A stretch of 64,000 nucleotides of DNA from Calothrix anomala FACHB-343 (GTDB lineage Bacteria > Cyanobacteriota > Cyanobacteriia > Cyanobacteriales > Nostocaceae): positions 29,915 to 93,914 of the forward strand of contig NZ_JACJQG010000031.1 of the NCBI RefSeq assembly GCF_014696435.1, in the 5' to 3' direction. The notes below the pieces were generated by a model, which worked only from the letters and a program-made list of their open reading frames with translations, was not told the origin of the DNA and searched no databases. Of the stretch, positions 17,998-26,326 are shown one piece after another. Made by a program: the position numbers and the translations under genes. Numbering within the stretch: position 1 is the first letter of the stretch; the number at the start of each line of letters is the position of its first letter.

Positions 17998-19143
17998 TTA
18001 ACGCCGTAAACTGCGGGGATCGAGTGCATCTCTTAACCCATCTCCGAGTAAGTTGAACGCAAGTACTGTGAGAATAATTAACACGGCTGGCGGCCAGATT
18101 AACCAAGGTTGCAATACTAAAATTGAAGCATTACTAGCAACAGAAAGCATATTACCCCAAGATGGATCTGGTTGCTGAATTCCTAAACCAATGAGACTGA
18201 GTACAGCTTCAGCGCTGATAAAACTGGGAACGGCTAAGGTAGCGGAAATAATTACATAGGTAGCGGTTTGGGGCAAAACGTGACGGAGAATAATATATAT
18301 TGGTTTACCTCCCATTGCTCGTGCTGCTTGGACAAATTCTCGTTCTTTAATTGAGAGTACCTGTCCGCGAATGACCCTTGCTAAACCTGCCCAACTAATT
18401 ACCGAAGTAATGACTACAATTAATAAAAAGCGCTGAGTGCTGCTTAATCCCGGCGGTAAGACTGCGCCTAATGTCACCAATAAATATATGCTGGGGAAAG
18501 TCATTAGCACTTCTGCTAGGCGCATAATTAAGGTATCAATTATACCGCCGAAATAACCAGAAATACCGCCGATGATTAAACCTAAAGGATAGGTGATAAT
18601 TACACCAAAGATGCCAATAAATAAGCTGATGCGACCGCCATGTAATAATCGGCTAAATTGGTCACGTCCTTGGTCATCAGTACCTAAAATATTAAATCTA
18701 CCTTCGCCAGTTGTACCAAATAAATGCAAATTAAAGGGAATACCGGGGATAATAGTAACTTCATCCCAGGTGGGGGGTAGGGGTAAACTGAGTTGAAACA
18801 GGCGATATTCGGAACCAAAGACAAATAAACGCAGGGGTGAAGGTTTTTTAAAGTCTACTATGAGTTGGCGATCGCCTGTTTCTAAATTAGTGTTTCCTTG
18901 GGTTGTAGGATATACATGAGGGCCGATAAACTGTCCTGAAGGTGTAGTCCAGTAAATCTTTGTTGGTGGCAATAAGGAACTATTACTTAGCGCATCACAC
19001 CGCCCGCTAGATAAATCAGCAGTGTCACATGGTCGATAAGGGGCGACAAAATCAGCAGCAATTACGGCTATATAAAACACTAATAGCAAAATCGCCCCAA
19101 ATCGTGCCAAAGGATTCTTCTTTAGTCTTTGCCACCAATCCAT
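17998..19143 (-). CDS. DppC/OppC-type ABC permease
   Basis: A 381-residue membrane permease of peptide/nickel-type ABC importers. Helix 1 is near the N-terminus. A large periplasmic insertion (about residues 30-150) is longer than in the average DppC and fits the cyanobacterial subgroup. The core begins at LGTDDQGRDQFSRLLHGGRI and contains the EAA loop REFVQAARAMGGKPIYIIL that contacts the ATPase. The C-terminus ends NLLGDGLRDALDPRSLRR, as in the family. The ATG at 19143 is preferred over an in-frame TTG four codons earlier. No binding protein, second permease or ATPase is adjacent, so the rest of the transporter must be encoded elsewhere, which is common in cyanobacteria. Confidence 0.87.
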   Translation of the reverse strand: MDWWQRLKKNPLARFGAILLLVFYIAVIAADFVAPYRPCDTADLSSGRCDALSNSSLLPPTKIYWTTPSGQFIGPHVYPTTQGNTNLETGDRQLIVDFKKPSPLRLFVFGSEYRLFQLSLPLPPTWDEVTIIPGIPFNLHLFGTTGEGRFNILGTDDQGRDQFSRLLHGGRISLFIGIFGVIITYPLGLIIGGISGYFGGIIDTLIMRLAEVLMTFPSIYLLVTLGAVLPPGLSSTQRFLLIVVITSVISWAGLARVIRGQVLSIKEREFVQAARAMGGKPIYIILRHVLPQTATYVIISATLAVPSFISAEAVLSLIGLGIQQPDPSWGNMLSVASNASILVLQPWLIWPPAVLIILTVLAFNLLGDGLRDALDPRSLRR

Positions 19144-19155
19144 AATTTTAATCAA

Positions 19156-19348
19156 AAGTCAAGGGTCAATAGTTTATAGTCATGGGTTAAGAGTCAAAAG
19201 TCAACAGTCAATAGTCAACAGTCAATAGTCAACAGTCAATAGTCCAGAGTCAATAGTCCAGAATTAATAGTCCGGAATTCTTTGACCATTAACCATTAAC
19301 CATTAACCATTGACCATTAACCATTGACCATTGACCATTGACCATTGA
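19156..19348. repeat. GTCAACA/GTCAATA and CCATTAA/CCATTGA heptamer tracts
   Basis: Two families of tandem heptamers fill the spacer between the permease and the HD-domain gene and run into the 3' end of the latter, where part of its last codons (LLVNSH) is repeat-derived. Confidence 0.75.
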
Positions 19349-20218
19349 CTAATGACTATTGACTAACAATCTTAATTCTTCTTGCTGTCTTTCATGTTCT
19401 ACAACAAACACATTAGAATAAAGATTTGCTAATATTTGTTTACCTTGCTGTGTTAATGCTAAGTAACGTAATGCATCTTTCACATAGGGATAAACACCAT
19501 TCCAGTAAAACTTGGCGTAATTCTTCCGCAAATCGCCAGGATTTTGATAGTTTAAGACTTTATTCATTCCGGTTTCTTCAAATTCATAAAATAAAGAAGT
19601 AATTTTCTTTAAATAACGCGGATCGCTTAATTGTCCAATTAAATCGGCTGCTCTGACTAAGCCTGCATAGTTAATGGTATCTTGATGATCGTCGGCTTTG
19701 GGAACGGGGAACCTAGTTAATTCAATATTCGACTTAATTACCTCAGCATCAATTAATTTGTGTCCGCCAAACCGTTCATCAATAAATAGTTTACCCCGAT
19801 CGACATGATAAGGTATGAGACTAGCATCAGAAGCACCAGCCGGCAAAGAAATCATTTCGTGATTTTTACCTGTAGCATATAAACCTTCGGCTTCTTGATC
19901 TTGCCGACAAACTCCTTTGACATAGCCAATATCATGACATACTAAGGAGATAATAAAATGTAACCAATCGTCACTGGAAACCCCACCTTCGCGGATATGT
20001 CTACCGCGTAAAATTTCCTGTCCTACCAGGGTAACTAAAATAGTGTGTTCGACGTTATGATAAAGGGCATCACTATTGGCAATATTTTCTAAAGCCATAT
20101 TGCCAGCCCAGGCGATGATATCTTGATAATCATTTTTGTAAGCGCCATAGGTACGACGATAGCCTTCACGAATTTGATTAACAAAAGCATCAATTAAAAT
20201 TTCCGTAGCATTGAACAT
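19349..20218 (-). CDS. HD-domain metalloprotein (Npun_R2479-like)
   Basis: A 289-residue soluble protein with an HD phosphohydrolase fold. The metal-binding residues are visible as His54 and His58 (YHNVEH), His95-Asp96 (CHDIGY), and a later conserved acidic/His region (IPYHVDRGKLF). HD proteins commonly hydrolyse phosphate esters, including cyclic nucleotides or (p)ppGpp, but this subgroup has no known substrate that I can name. No membrane or partner domain is present. The gene appears monocistronic, with a repeat-rich spacer on each side. Confidence 0.82.
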   Translation of the reverse strand: MFNATEILIDAFVNQIREGYRRTYGAYKNDYQDIIAWAGNMALENIANSDALYHNVEHTILVTLVGQEILRGRHIREGGVSSDDWLHFIISLVCHDIGYVKGVCRQDQEAEGLYATGKNHEMISLPAGASDASLIPYHVDRGKLFIDERFGGHKLIDAEVIKSNIELTRFPVPKADDHQDTINYAGLVRAADLIGQLSDPRYLKKITSLFYEFEETGMNKVLNYQNPGDLRKNYAKFYWNGVYPYVKDALRYLALTQQGKQILANLYSNVFVVEHERQQEELRLLVNSH

Positions 20219-20723
20219 CTGTGGTTACTCTCTTTGTTAAGAATTATTTTGATTATTGGCAAAAATTCTAGTACCGCTACGCGGAAGTCAACAGTCAATA
20301 GTCAACCGTCAACCGTCAACCGTCAACCGTCAACCGTCAACAGGTTAATACATCAAGGCTTGTGAATGTTGGAAATGGTAGCTTTATTTACGCCTTGTTG
20401 TACTAGATTAGTTTCGCCTTTGGGGAATTGAGTATGAATACAGGTTTTCTCCTTTGTTATCCTATGAGATTTTTTTCTATTGGTTTATTTTTCCCATAGG
20501 ATAGCCTATCCTTTCAAATTCAGACAAAATCAACAATATTTGTCAGTCTGGATCTTAAAGGGGAAGGGGGAAGATAAGCGATCGCTATATCAAAAAATAC
20601 ATTAAGTTGATTTTATAGCTGTTGACGGTTGACGGTTGACTGTTGACAGACTTGAAAGCCTTTTATTGTCAGGGTTTTGTCTTAGCTTGATGTCCTAATC
20701 TATGTGGCTACAGCTATAGTAGG

Positions 20724-20975
20724 CAAAATGCCTTAACTAGTTCTCAAAATGCCTTAACTAGTTCTCGAAACGCCTTAACGAGTTCTCATTTTGGTGTTTT
20801 CCGCAAGCGAAATGTCTTAACAAGTTCTCAAAATGCCTTAAAGCTTACTCGTTTTAATGAATCATCAACTCATTTTAGTGTTTTCCGCAAACGAAATGTC
20901 TTAACAAGTTCTCAAAATGCCTTAACGCTTACTCATTTCGGTAAATCACGCACTCATTTTAGTGTTTTCCGCAAG
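20724..20975. repeat. 12-unit 21-bp repeat array with 84-bp higher-order period
   Basis: Twelve consecutive 21-bp units fill 252 bases without a gap. Unit 1 is CAAAATGCCTTAACTAGTTC plus T, and unit 2 is identical to it. Units 5-8 (20808-20891) and 9-12 (20892-20975) form an 84-bp unit repeated twice. Four unit types can be told apart: CGAAATGTC-type, CAAAATGCC-type, a variable CRTTTYRRT-type, and CATTTTAGTG-type ending in TTTTCCGCAA. One frame is free of stops across the array but lacks a start codon. Confidence 0.9.
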
Positions 20976-21022
20976 TAATCAGCAAACTACATTCTAAATG
21001 TACTGATTTACCCTTGAAATTT

Positions 21023-21124
21023 AGTCAACAGTCAACAGTCAACAGTCAACAGTCAACAGTCAACAGTCAACCGTCAACAGTCAACCATCAACCGTCAACC
21101 GTCAACCGTCAACCGTCAACAGTT
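21023..21124. repeat. GTCAACA/GTCAACC heptamer tract
   Basis: About 14 uninterrupted heptamers. Similar tracts occur at about 19200-19250, 20287-20342, 40109-40136, 41049-41077 and 59202-59236. Confidence 0.85.
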
Positions 21125-21372
21125 AATTGCATATTAAATACTAAAAATGTTCAATTAATTCAGTGCAAATACTCATTGACAATATTTTGCATATCTAAAT
21201 ATATTGCAAATATTCTTCAATGGTAATAAAAATACTACCGATGTCATGCTTATAGGCTGAGAGATATGACAGTTAAAGCCTCAACAAATTCAGCTTATTT
21301 AATATTTCTTCACAAATATTCAACTTTATTTAAAAAAACTATTAGAGTATTTATATTACAGGAGATAAAAGT

Positions 21373-22851
21373 ATGAATGTGAGTGACGAAAGTTCATCAG
21401 AATTGGGAATGGAAGACGCTTTAAAGGCTGATGATGCTGATGTTGGGCAAAAACTCAATTCTCAGTCAAATCGCCTGTGGTTAAAGCCTTTACTGCTAGG
21501 TACTGGTTTAGGGTTTGCGATCGCCATTGGTGGTGTGGGTGCATTCAAACATAACACCAATTCTCCACAAAAGGCTGTTGCCAATAACCCAGTATCATCT
21601 GCTAAACCTGCGATGACGGTAACCATTGCAGCTGTAGAACCGGCGAGTATAGCGCAGAAACTCAATACTACTGGTACTGTCGCCGCATCGGATTTAATTC
21701 CTGTGTTACCTCAAAGTAATGGACTGCAAATTCGCCAAATTCCCGAAAATATTAAGGAAGGGGCTTTTGTCAAAAAGGGTCAAGTCTTGGCAGTGTTAGA
21801 TGATTCTATCCTGCAAACTCAAATTATCCAAGCTAAGGCTGATGTCCAATCTAAGCAAGCAGATGTGGAATCTAAGCAAGCAGATGTGGCATCTAAATTA
21901 GCAACTGTCTCAGCAAATCAGGCGATTGTCAAACAAAGGCAAGCAGACTTAGCTCAAGCAAAAGCCCGGTTGGAAGAAGCCCAGAAGAATTTTCAGCGTT
22001 ATCAACAACTTGCGGCTTCCGGGGCAATTAGTCAACAAGAACTCGATACTCGTTCCTTCACTGTGAAAACTGCAACTGAAGCAGTGCGGGTTGCAGAGGA
22101 AAATGTGCGTAGCGCTCAAGCTAATGTGGGTAGTAGTCAAGCAAATATCAGTATTGCCGAAGCGAACGTGAATAAGGCGCAGGCTGATGTACGTAGTAGT
22201 GCGGCGAAAGTCGGACAATTACAGACGCAATTGGGACAAACTTTAGTATTAGCGCCTGTTTCGGGAATTATTGCCGAAAAACTCGCCAGAGTTGGCGATG
22301 TCACCGGTATCCCACCCCAAACCCAAGTAGGAAATGTAATTGGCGGTACACAAAAGCTATTTTCAATTATTCGCGATCGCAAATTAGAACTGCAAGCCAA
22401 AGTCCCGGAAATTCAACTTTCCTTAGTGAAAGTAGGCGCAACGGTAGAAGTCTCTTCTGATATGAATCGGCTTGTGAAGTTGGAAGGAAGAGTCAGAGAG
22501 ATAGAACCGATGGTAAACGACCAAAGAAGGGAAGCTATCGTTAAAATCGACTTACCAGCAACAAATTTGCTAAAACCAGGGATGTTTGCTAGGGCGGCGA
22601 TTACCACCAATAACGCTATGGGCATGACAGTACCACAAAAAGCCGTCCAACCTCAACCTGACGGTAGCGTCGTGGTATTCATGCTATCGGGTGAAGACAT
22701 TGTGCGCGCTCAGAAAGTAGAACTAGGAGAACCCATAAACGGTAACAGAGTGGAAATTAAAAGCGGGTTAAAAATAGGCGATCGCGTGGTTGTTAGAGGA
22801 GCAGGTTATCTCAAAGATGGTGACAAAGTCTTGATATCCCCCGAAGGATAA
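21373..22851 (+). CDS. RND efflux periplasmic adaptor (HlyD/AcrA family)
   Basis: The 492-residue membrane fusion protein bridges an RND pump to an outer-membrane channel. Residues 1-33 are cytoplasmic, and one membrane anchor lies at about 34-57 (PLLLGTGLGFAIAIGGVGAF). The barrel-sandwich half motif LPQSNGLQIRQIPENIKEG is followed by a long alpha-helical hairpin at about 150-290 with visible tandem repeats (QADVESKQADVASK and SAQANVGSSQANIS). After it come the second lipoyl half (GQTLVLAPVSGIIAEKLARV) and the beta-barrel. No lipobox is present. It is the first gene of a two-gene operon, 59 bases ahead of the pump gene; that gap contains ATTTTGA heptamers. Confidence 0.92.
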   Translation: MNVSDESSSELGMEDALKADDADVGQKLNSQSNRLWLKPLLLGTGLGFAIAIGGVGAFKHNTNSPQKAVANNPVSSAKPAMTVTIAAVEPASIAQKLNTTGTVAASDLIPVLPQSNGLQIRQIPENIKEGAFVKKGQVLAVLDDSILQTQIIQAKADVQSKQADVESKQADVASKLATVSANQAIVKQRQADLAQAKARLEEAQKNFQRYQQLAASGAISQQELDTRSFTVKTATEAVRVAEENVRSAQANVGSSQANISIAEANVNKAQADVRSSAAKVGQLQTQLGQTLVLAPVSGIIAEKLARVGDVTGIPPQTQVGNVIGGTQKLFSIIRDRKLELQAKVPEIQLSLVKVGATVEVSSDMNRLVKLEGRVREIEPMVNDQRREAIVKIDLPATNLLKPGMFARAAITTNNAMGMTVPQKAVQPQPDGSVVVFMLSGEDIVRAQKVELGEPINGNRVEIKSGLKIGDRVVVRGAGYLKDGDKVLISPEG

Positions 22852-22910
22852 AGTCTAAAATTCCCTAATTTTGAATTTTGAATTTTGAATTTTGAATTTT
22901 GAATTAATTT

Positions 22911-25900
22911 ATGTCCTTCAATATCTCTGCTTGGTCGATTAAAAAGCCTGTTCCGACGATAGTTTTATTTTTAATTCTGACGATAGTTGGGTGGTTTTCT
23001 TTCACTTCTTTAGGTATAGATACTAACCCCAACGTAGATATTCCCGCAGTTACAGTTACCGTCACCCAACCAGGTGCAGGCCCCGCAGAACTTGAATCTC
23101 AGGTGACAAAGAAGATTGAAGATGCTGTGGCGGGCTTGGGCAACATCGATAACATGATATCGAGGGTTACTGATGGTAATTCCACAACCACGATCAGTTT
23201 TTTGTTGGGGACAAATAGCGATCGCGCTACCAATGATGTGAGAAATGCGATCGCCCAAATTCGCCAAACTTTACCCCAAGACATCAACGATCCAGTAGTC
23301 CAACGTCTAGACTTTGCCGGTGGGGCGATTATGACCTATGTAGTCAAATCCGATCGCCGTTCTGTGGAAGAATTAAGTAACCTCACAGACCAAACAATCA
23401 GCCGCGCCTTGCTAGCAGTTAAAGGTGTCGCCCAAATTAAACGTGTCGGTGGAGTTGATAGAGAAATCAGAATTAACCTCGACCCCAATCGCTTACAATC
23501 TTTAGGTATCACCGCTACCCAGGTAAACGACCAAATCCGCGCCTTGAACATTAACCTACCCGGTGGACGCGCAGAATTAGGTGGTAGCGAACAAAGTATT
23601 CGCACATTAGGTAGCGCCGCTAGCGTGGATGTGTTGAAAAGCTACGAAATCATCCTTCCCGGAGGCGGTTCCGTACCTCTTTCCAGCTTAGGAACTGTCG
23701 AGGATCAATTTGGCGACATCCGCCAAACTGCACGGTTGAATAACAAACCGATTGTAGCATTTCAGGTTCTCCGCAGTACTGGTAGCGTCATGGTAACAGT
23801 AGAATCAGGAGTCAAAGCTGCAGTTAAAGAATTAGAAAAAACTCTACCCCCAGATGTCAAGCTAGATTTAGTCTTTACCAGGGCTGATGTAGTTCGCCAA
23901 TCCTATGAAAGCACCATCGATGAATTAATTCAGGCTTCCATCCTGGCGGTCATCGTCATCATGGTATTTTTACGGGACTGGCGAGCCACATTAATTACTG
24001 CCGTCGCCCTCCCCCTCTCCATGATTCCCACCTTTGCCGTACAGCAAGCATTAGGTTACACCCTCAACAACATGACCTTGCTAGCCTTAGCCCTAGCCGT
24101 CGGTAACCTAGTCGATGATGCGGTTGTGGAAATTGAAAACATGGAACGGCACATGGCAATGGGGAAATCTGCATTGCAAGCCGCTTATGATTCTTCCGCC
24201 GAAGTGGGATTAGCCGTAGTCGCTTCTTCCGCCACGATTATTGCTGTATTTATGCCTGTAGCCTTTATGGGTGGGATACCAGGGCAATTTTTCCAACCTT
24301 TTGGCGTCACCGTTGCCGTTTCCACAATTTTCTCAACTTTAGTCGCCCGGATGGTTACACCCATGATGGGGGCGTATTTACTCAAGGATAAAGACCATAC
24401 ACAGAAAAAGGCCAGATTTATCCGATTATTCAACTTTAAATTAAAACTACCCAAGAACAACCAGAAGAATACAAAACTTAGCACGATCAAGCCCCGGACT
24501 TTTCAGCCTTACAAGTCCATGTTGCAATGGGCACTCAGACATAGATTAACCACAATTGCGATCGCGATCGCTTTCTTCATAGCAAGTTTAACGCTAGTGC
24601 CGATGATTCCCAAGGGTTTTGTCGATGATGGCGACTACGGACTTTCTAGTATTGCTATAGAAATTCCCCCTGGTTCCACCTTAGCAGACATGAATCAGGT
24701 AGTAACCCAGACAACTAATATTCTCCTAAAAAATCCGTATGTTGCTCAGGTAGTAGCCACTGAAGATTTAAGTACAGCTACCCTCGCGGTCAACCTCAAA
24801 CCCAAAGAAGAACGCAAGATATCCCAAAAACAATTTGAAGAAGAAATCCGCCCCTTGTTCCAACAAATACCAGGAGCGAGAATCAGTTTCCAAAGCCAAG
24901 TACCAGGTGATAGCCGTAAAGGTTTATCAATAGTTCTCAGAAGCGAAAATCCCGAAGCCTTAAGTCAAGCAGCAGAAGCCTTAGAAAAGGGGATGCGCAC
25001 CATACCCGGATTAGTAGAAGTCTCTTCTAGCGCCAGTTTGGTGAAACCAGAAATTTTGGTCATACCCGATCCGCAACGCGCTGCTGATTTAGGCGTCACC
25101 GTGCAAGCGATCGCTCGTACCGCCTCCCTAGCTACCATTGGTGATAACGATGCCAACTTAGCCAAATATAATTTAAGCGATCGGCAAATCCCCATTCGCG
25201 TGCAAATCGATCCCAAAGCACGTGCAGACATCAACAATATCAAAAATCTCCAAGTTCCCACTCAAAATGGTAGCTTAGTTCCCCTCCTTGCCGTTGCAGA
25301 TATCCGCTTTGGTAGCGGCCCTGCAACAATCAACCGCTACGATCGCGCCCGTCAAGTTGCAGTCGAAGCCAACTTACAAGGTATCGCCCTGGGAGAAGCA
25401 GTCCAAGCAGTAAATAAACTGCCGATTATGCAAAACTTACCCCCAGGAGTCATGCAGCAACCCTCAGGCGGTGCAAAAATTATGCAAGACATCTTTAGAG
25501 GTTTTGGTAGCGCCTTAGGATTAGCAATTCTCTGCATATATGCAATTCTCGTCTTGCTATATAACAACTTCCTGCATCCACTATCGATTATGGCAGCCTT
25601 ACCCTTTTGTTTAGGCGGCGCACTAATAGCCTTAATGGTTATGCAAAAACCCTTAGGACTCTATGCCTTAATTGGCATTGTACTACTATTGGGGATTGTC
25701 ACCAAAAACTCAATTCTGTTGGTGGATTATACAATCATCAACATGCAAGAAGGCAAAAGCCAACGTCAAGCACTCATCGAAGCTGGCGTCTCCCGCTTAC
25801 GCCCAATTATGATGACTTCACTAGCAACAATCGCCGGTACTCTACCCCTAGCATTAGGAATCGGTGTCGGTTCCGAAGTCCGTCAACCGATGGGAATCGC

Positions 25901-26096
25901 CATCATGGGTGGCTTCACAACTTCCACATTGCTGACATTGGTTGTTGTACCAGTAATATTTAGCTATATTGACAACTTCCAAAGCTGGATAACCAACACA
26001 TTGCGCTACGGCTTCGGCAAAAAACCACCCCGCCCAGCATCTAGCGAACATGAAGTCATCAGCCTGCCATCAGAGCGGGAAAAATCCGCTTCTTAA
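22911..26096 (+). CDS. RND multidrug efflux transporter (AcrB/HAE1 type)
   Basis: The 1061-residue inner-membrane pump has the duplicated 12-helix RND layout. Helix 1 is at the N-terminus (PVPTIVLFLILTIVGWFSF), the first periplasmic loop spans about 35-330, and helix 4 carries the proton-relay pair in GNLVDDAVVEIENMERHM. The second half begins near residue 540 (LRHRLTTIAIAIAFFIASL). The length agrees with HAE1 pumps. It forms a tripartite system with the upstream adaptor; an outer-membrane TolC-like channel is not encoded nearby. The substrate cannot be deduced (drugs, metabolites or lipids). The end of the gene is 64 bases before a tRNA gene. Confidence 0.93.
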   Translation: MSFNISAWSIKKPVPTIVLFLILTIVGWFSFTSLGIDTNPNVDIPAVTVTVTQPGAGPAELESQVTKKIEDAVAGLGNIDNMISRVTDGNSTTTISFLLGTNSDRATNDVRNAIAQIRQTLPQDINDPVVQRLDFAGGAIMTYVVKSDRRSVEELSNLTDQTISRALLAVKGVAQIKRVGGVDREIRINLDPNRLQSLGITATQVNDQIRALNINLPGGRAELGGSEQSIRTLGSAASVDVLKSYEIILPGGGSVPLSSLGTVEDQFGDIRQTARLNNKPIVAFQVLRSTGSVMVTVESGVKAAVKELEKTLPPDVKLDLVFTRADVVRQSYESTIDELIQASILAVIVIMVFLRDWRATLITAVALPLSMIPTFAVQQALGYTLNNMTLLALALAVGNLVDDAVVEIENMERHMAMGKSALQAAYDSSAEVGLAVVASSATIIAVFMPVAFMGGIPGQFFQPFGVTVAVSTIFSTLVARMVTPMMGAYLLKDKDHTQKKARFIRLFNFKLKLPKNNQKNTKLSTIKPRTFQPYKSMLQWALRHRLTTIAIAIAFFIASLTLVPMIPKGFVDDGDYGLSSIAIEIPPGSTLADMNQVVTQTTNILLKNPYVAQVVATEDLSTATLAVNLKPKEERKISQKQFEEEIRPLFQQIPGARISFQSQVPGDSRKGLSIVLRSENPEALSQAAEALEKGMRTIPGLVEVSSSASLVKPEILVIPDPQRAADLGVTVQAIARTASLATIGDNDANLAKYNLSDRQIPIRVQIDPKARADINNIKNLQVPTQNGSLVPLLAVADIRFGSGPATINRYDRARQVAVEANLQGIALGEAVQAVNKLPIMQNLPPGVMQQPSGGAKIMQDIFRGFGSALGLAILCIYAILVLLYNNFLHPLSIMAALPFCLGGALIALMVMQKPLGLYALIGIVLLLGIVTKNSILLVDYTIINMQEGKSQRQALIEAGVSRLRPIMMTSLATIAGTLPLALGIGVGSEVRQPMGIAIMGGFTTSTLLTLVVVPVIFSYIDNFQSWITNTLRYGFGKKPPRPASSEHEVISLPSEREKSAS

Positions 26097-26118
26097 ATTC
26101 AACCTTGGCAGATTGTGG

Positions 26119-26124
26119 TATAAT
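26119..26124 (+). promoter_or_regulatory. Consensus -10 box TATAAT before the tRNA
   Basis: A perfect TATAAT lies 36 bases before the mature tRNA-Gly. No convincing -35 box is found at the expected distance. Transcription would begin inside the following hairpin. Confidence 0.45.
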
Positions 26125-26156
26125 AGCAGCTAGTCATAGCTTAATGACTAGCTGCT
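26125..26156. terminator. Perfect 13-bp hairpin between efflux operon and tRNA
   Basis: AGCAGCTAGTCAT (26125-26137) and ATGACTAGCTGCT (26144-26156) pair perfectly around a six-base loop, followed by GTTT. It could end the efflux operon, or fold in the tRNA leader, since the tRNA starts four bases later. Confidence 0.55.
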
Positions 26157-26160
26157 GTTT

Positions 26161-26232
26161 GCGGGTGTAATTCAGTGGTAGAATGTCACCTTCCCAAGGT
26201 GAACGTCGTGGGTTCGAGTCCCATCGCCCGCT
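26161..26232 (+). tRNA. tRNA-Gly (anticodon CCC)
   Basis: A complete cloverleaf. Acceptor arms GCGGGTG and CGCCCGC pair at seven positions, the D-arm region contains TTCAGTGGTAGAA, the anticodon stem is TCACC/GGTGA around loop TTCCCAA, giving anticodon CCC (codon GGG), and the T arm is GTGGG TTCGAGT CCCAT. The discriminator base is T and CCA is not encoded. An IS element and a broken tyrosine integrase follow directly, so the 3' end of this tRNA is a probable integration site. Confidence 0.95.
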
Positions 26233-26326
26233 TTTGATTTAAATCCTTATATCGTAAGCTTTTCAAGGCTTTTCATTCTTGCTCATTTTCCTTGATAATC
26301 CCCATTATACCCTTTATCGGGTGCTT

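Larger units (their letters stand above)
20219..21372. other. 1.15-kb spacer made largely of tandem repeats
   Basis: It contains GTCAACC heptamers (about 20287-20342), a second tract near 20622-20648, a regular 21-bp repeat array (20724-20975) and GTCAACA/GTCAACC heptamers again (21023-21124). The final 130 bases before the efflux operon are AT-rich and may carry its promoter. The GTCAACA tract encodes a fake repetitive reading frame and should not be called a gene. Confidence 0.75.

Noticed and set aside
17774-18001. A 75-codon plus-strand frame
   Set aside because: It begins inside a perfect hairpin repeat and overlaps the end of the permease gene; no family likeness.
20691-20978. Open frame through the 21-bp repeat array as a repeat protein
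   Set aside because: No ATG, GTG or TTG in frame before the array, and the units vary in ways that do not look selected for protein.
20724-21124. CRISPR array
   Set aside because: Repeats are contiguous or heptameric without unique spacers, and no cas genes are near.
21014-21226. A 70-codon frame with the repeated peptide STVNSQQ
   Set aside because: It is a translation of GTCAACA heptamers; no gene signals and the same tract occurs in many spacers.
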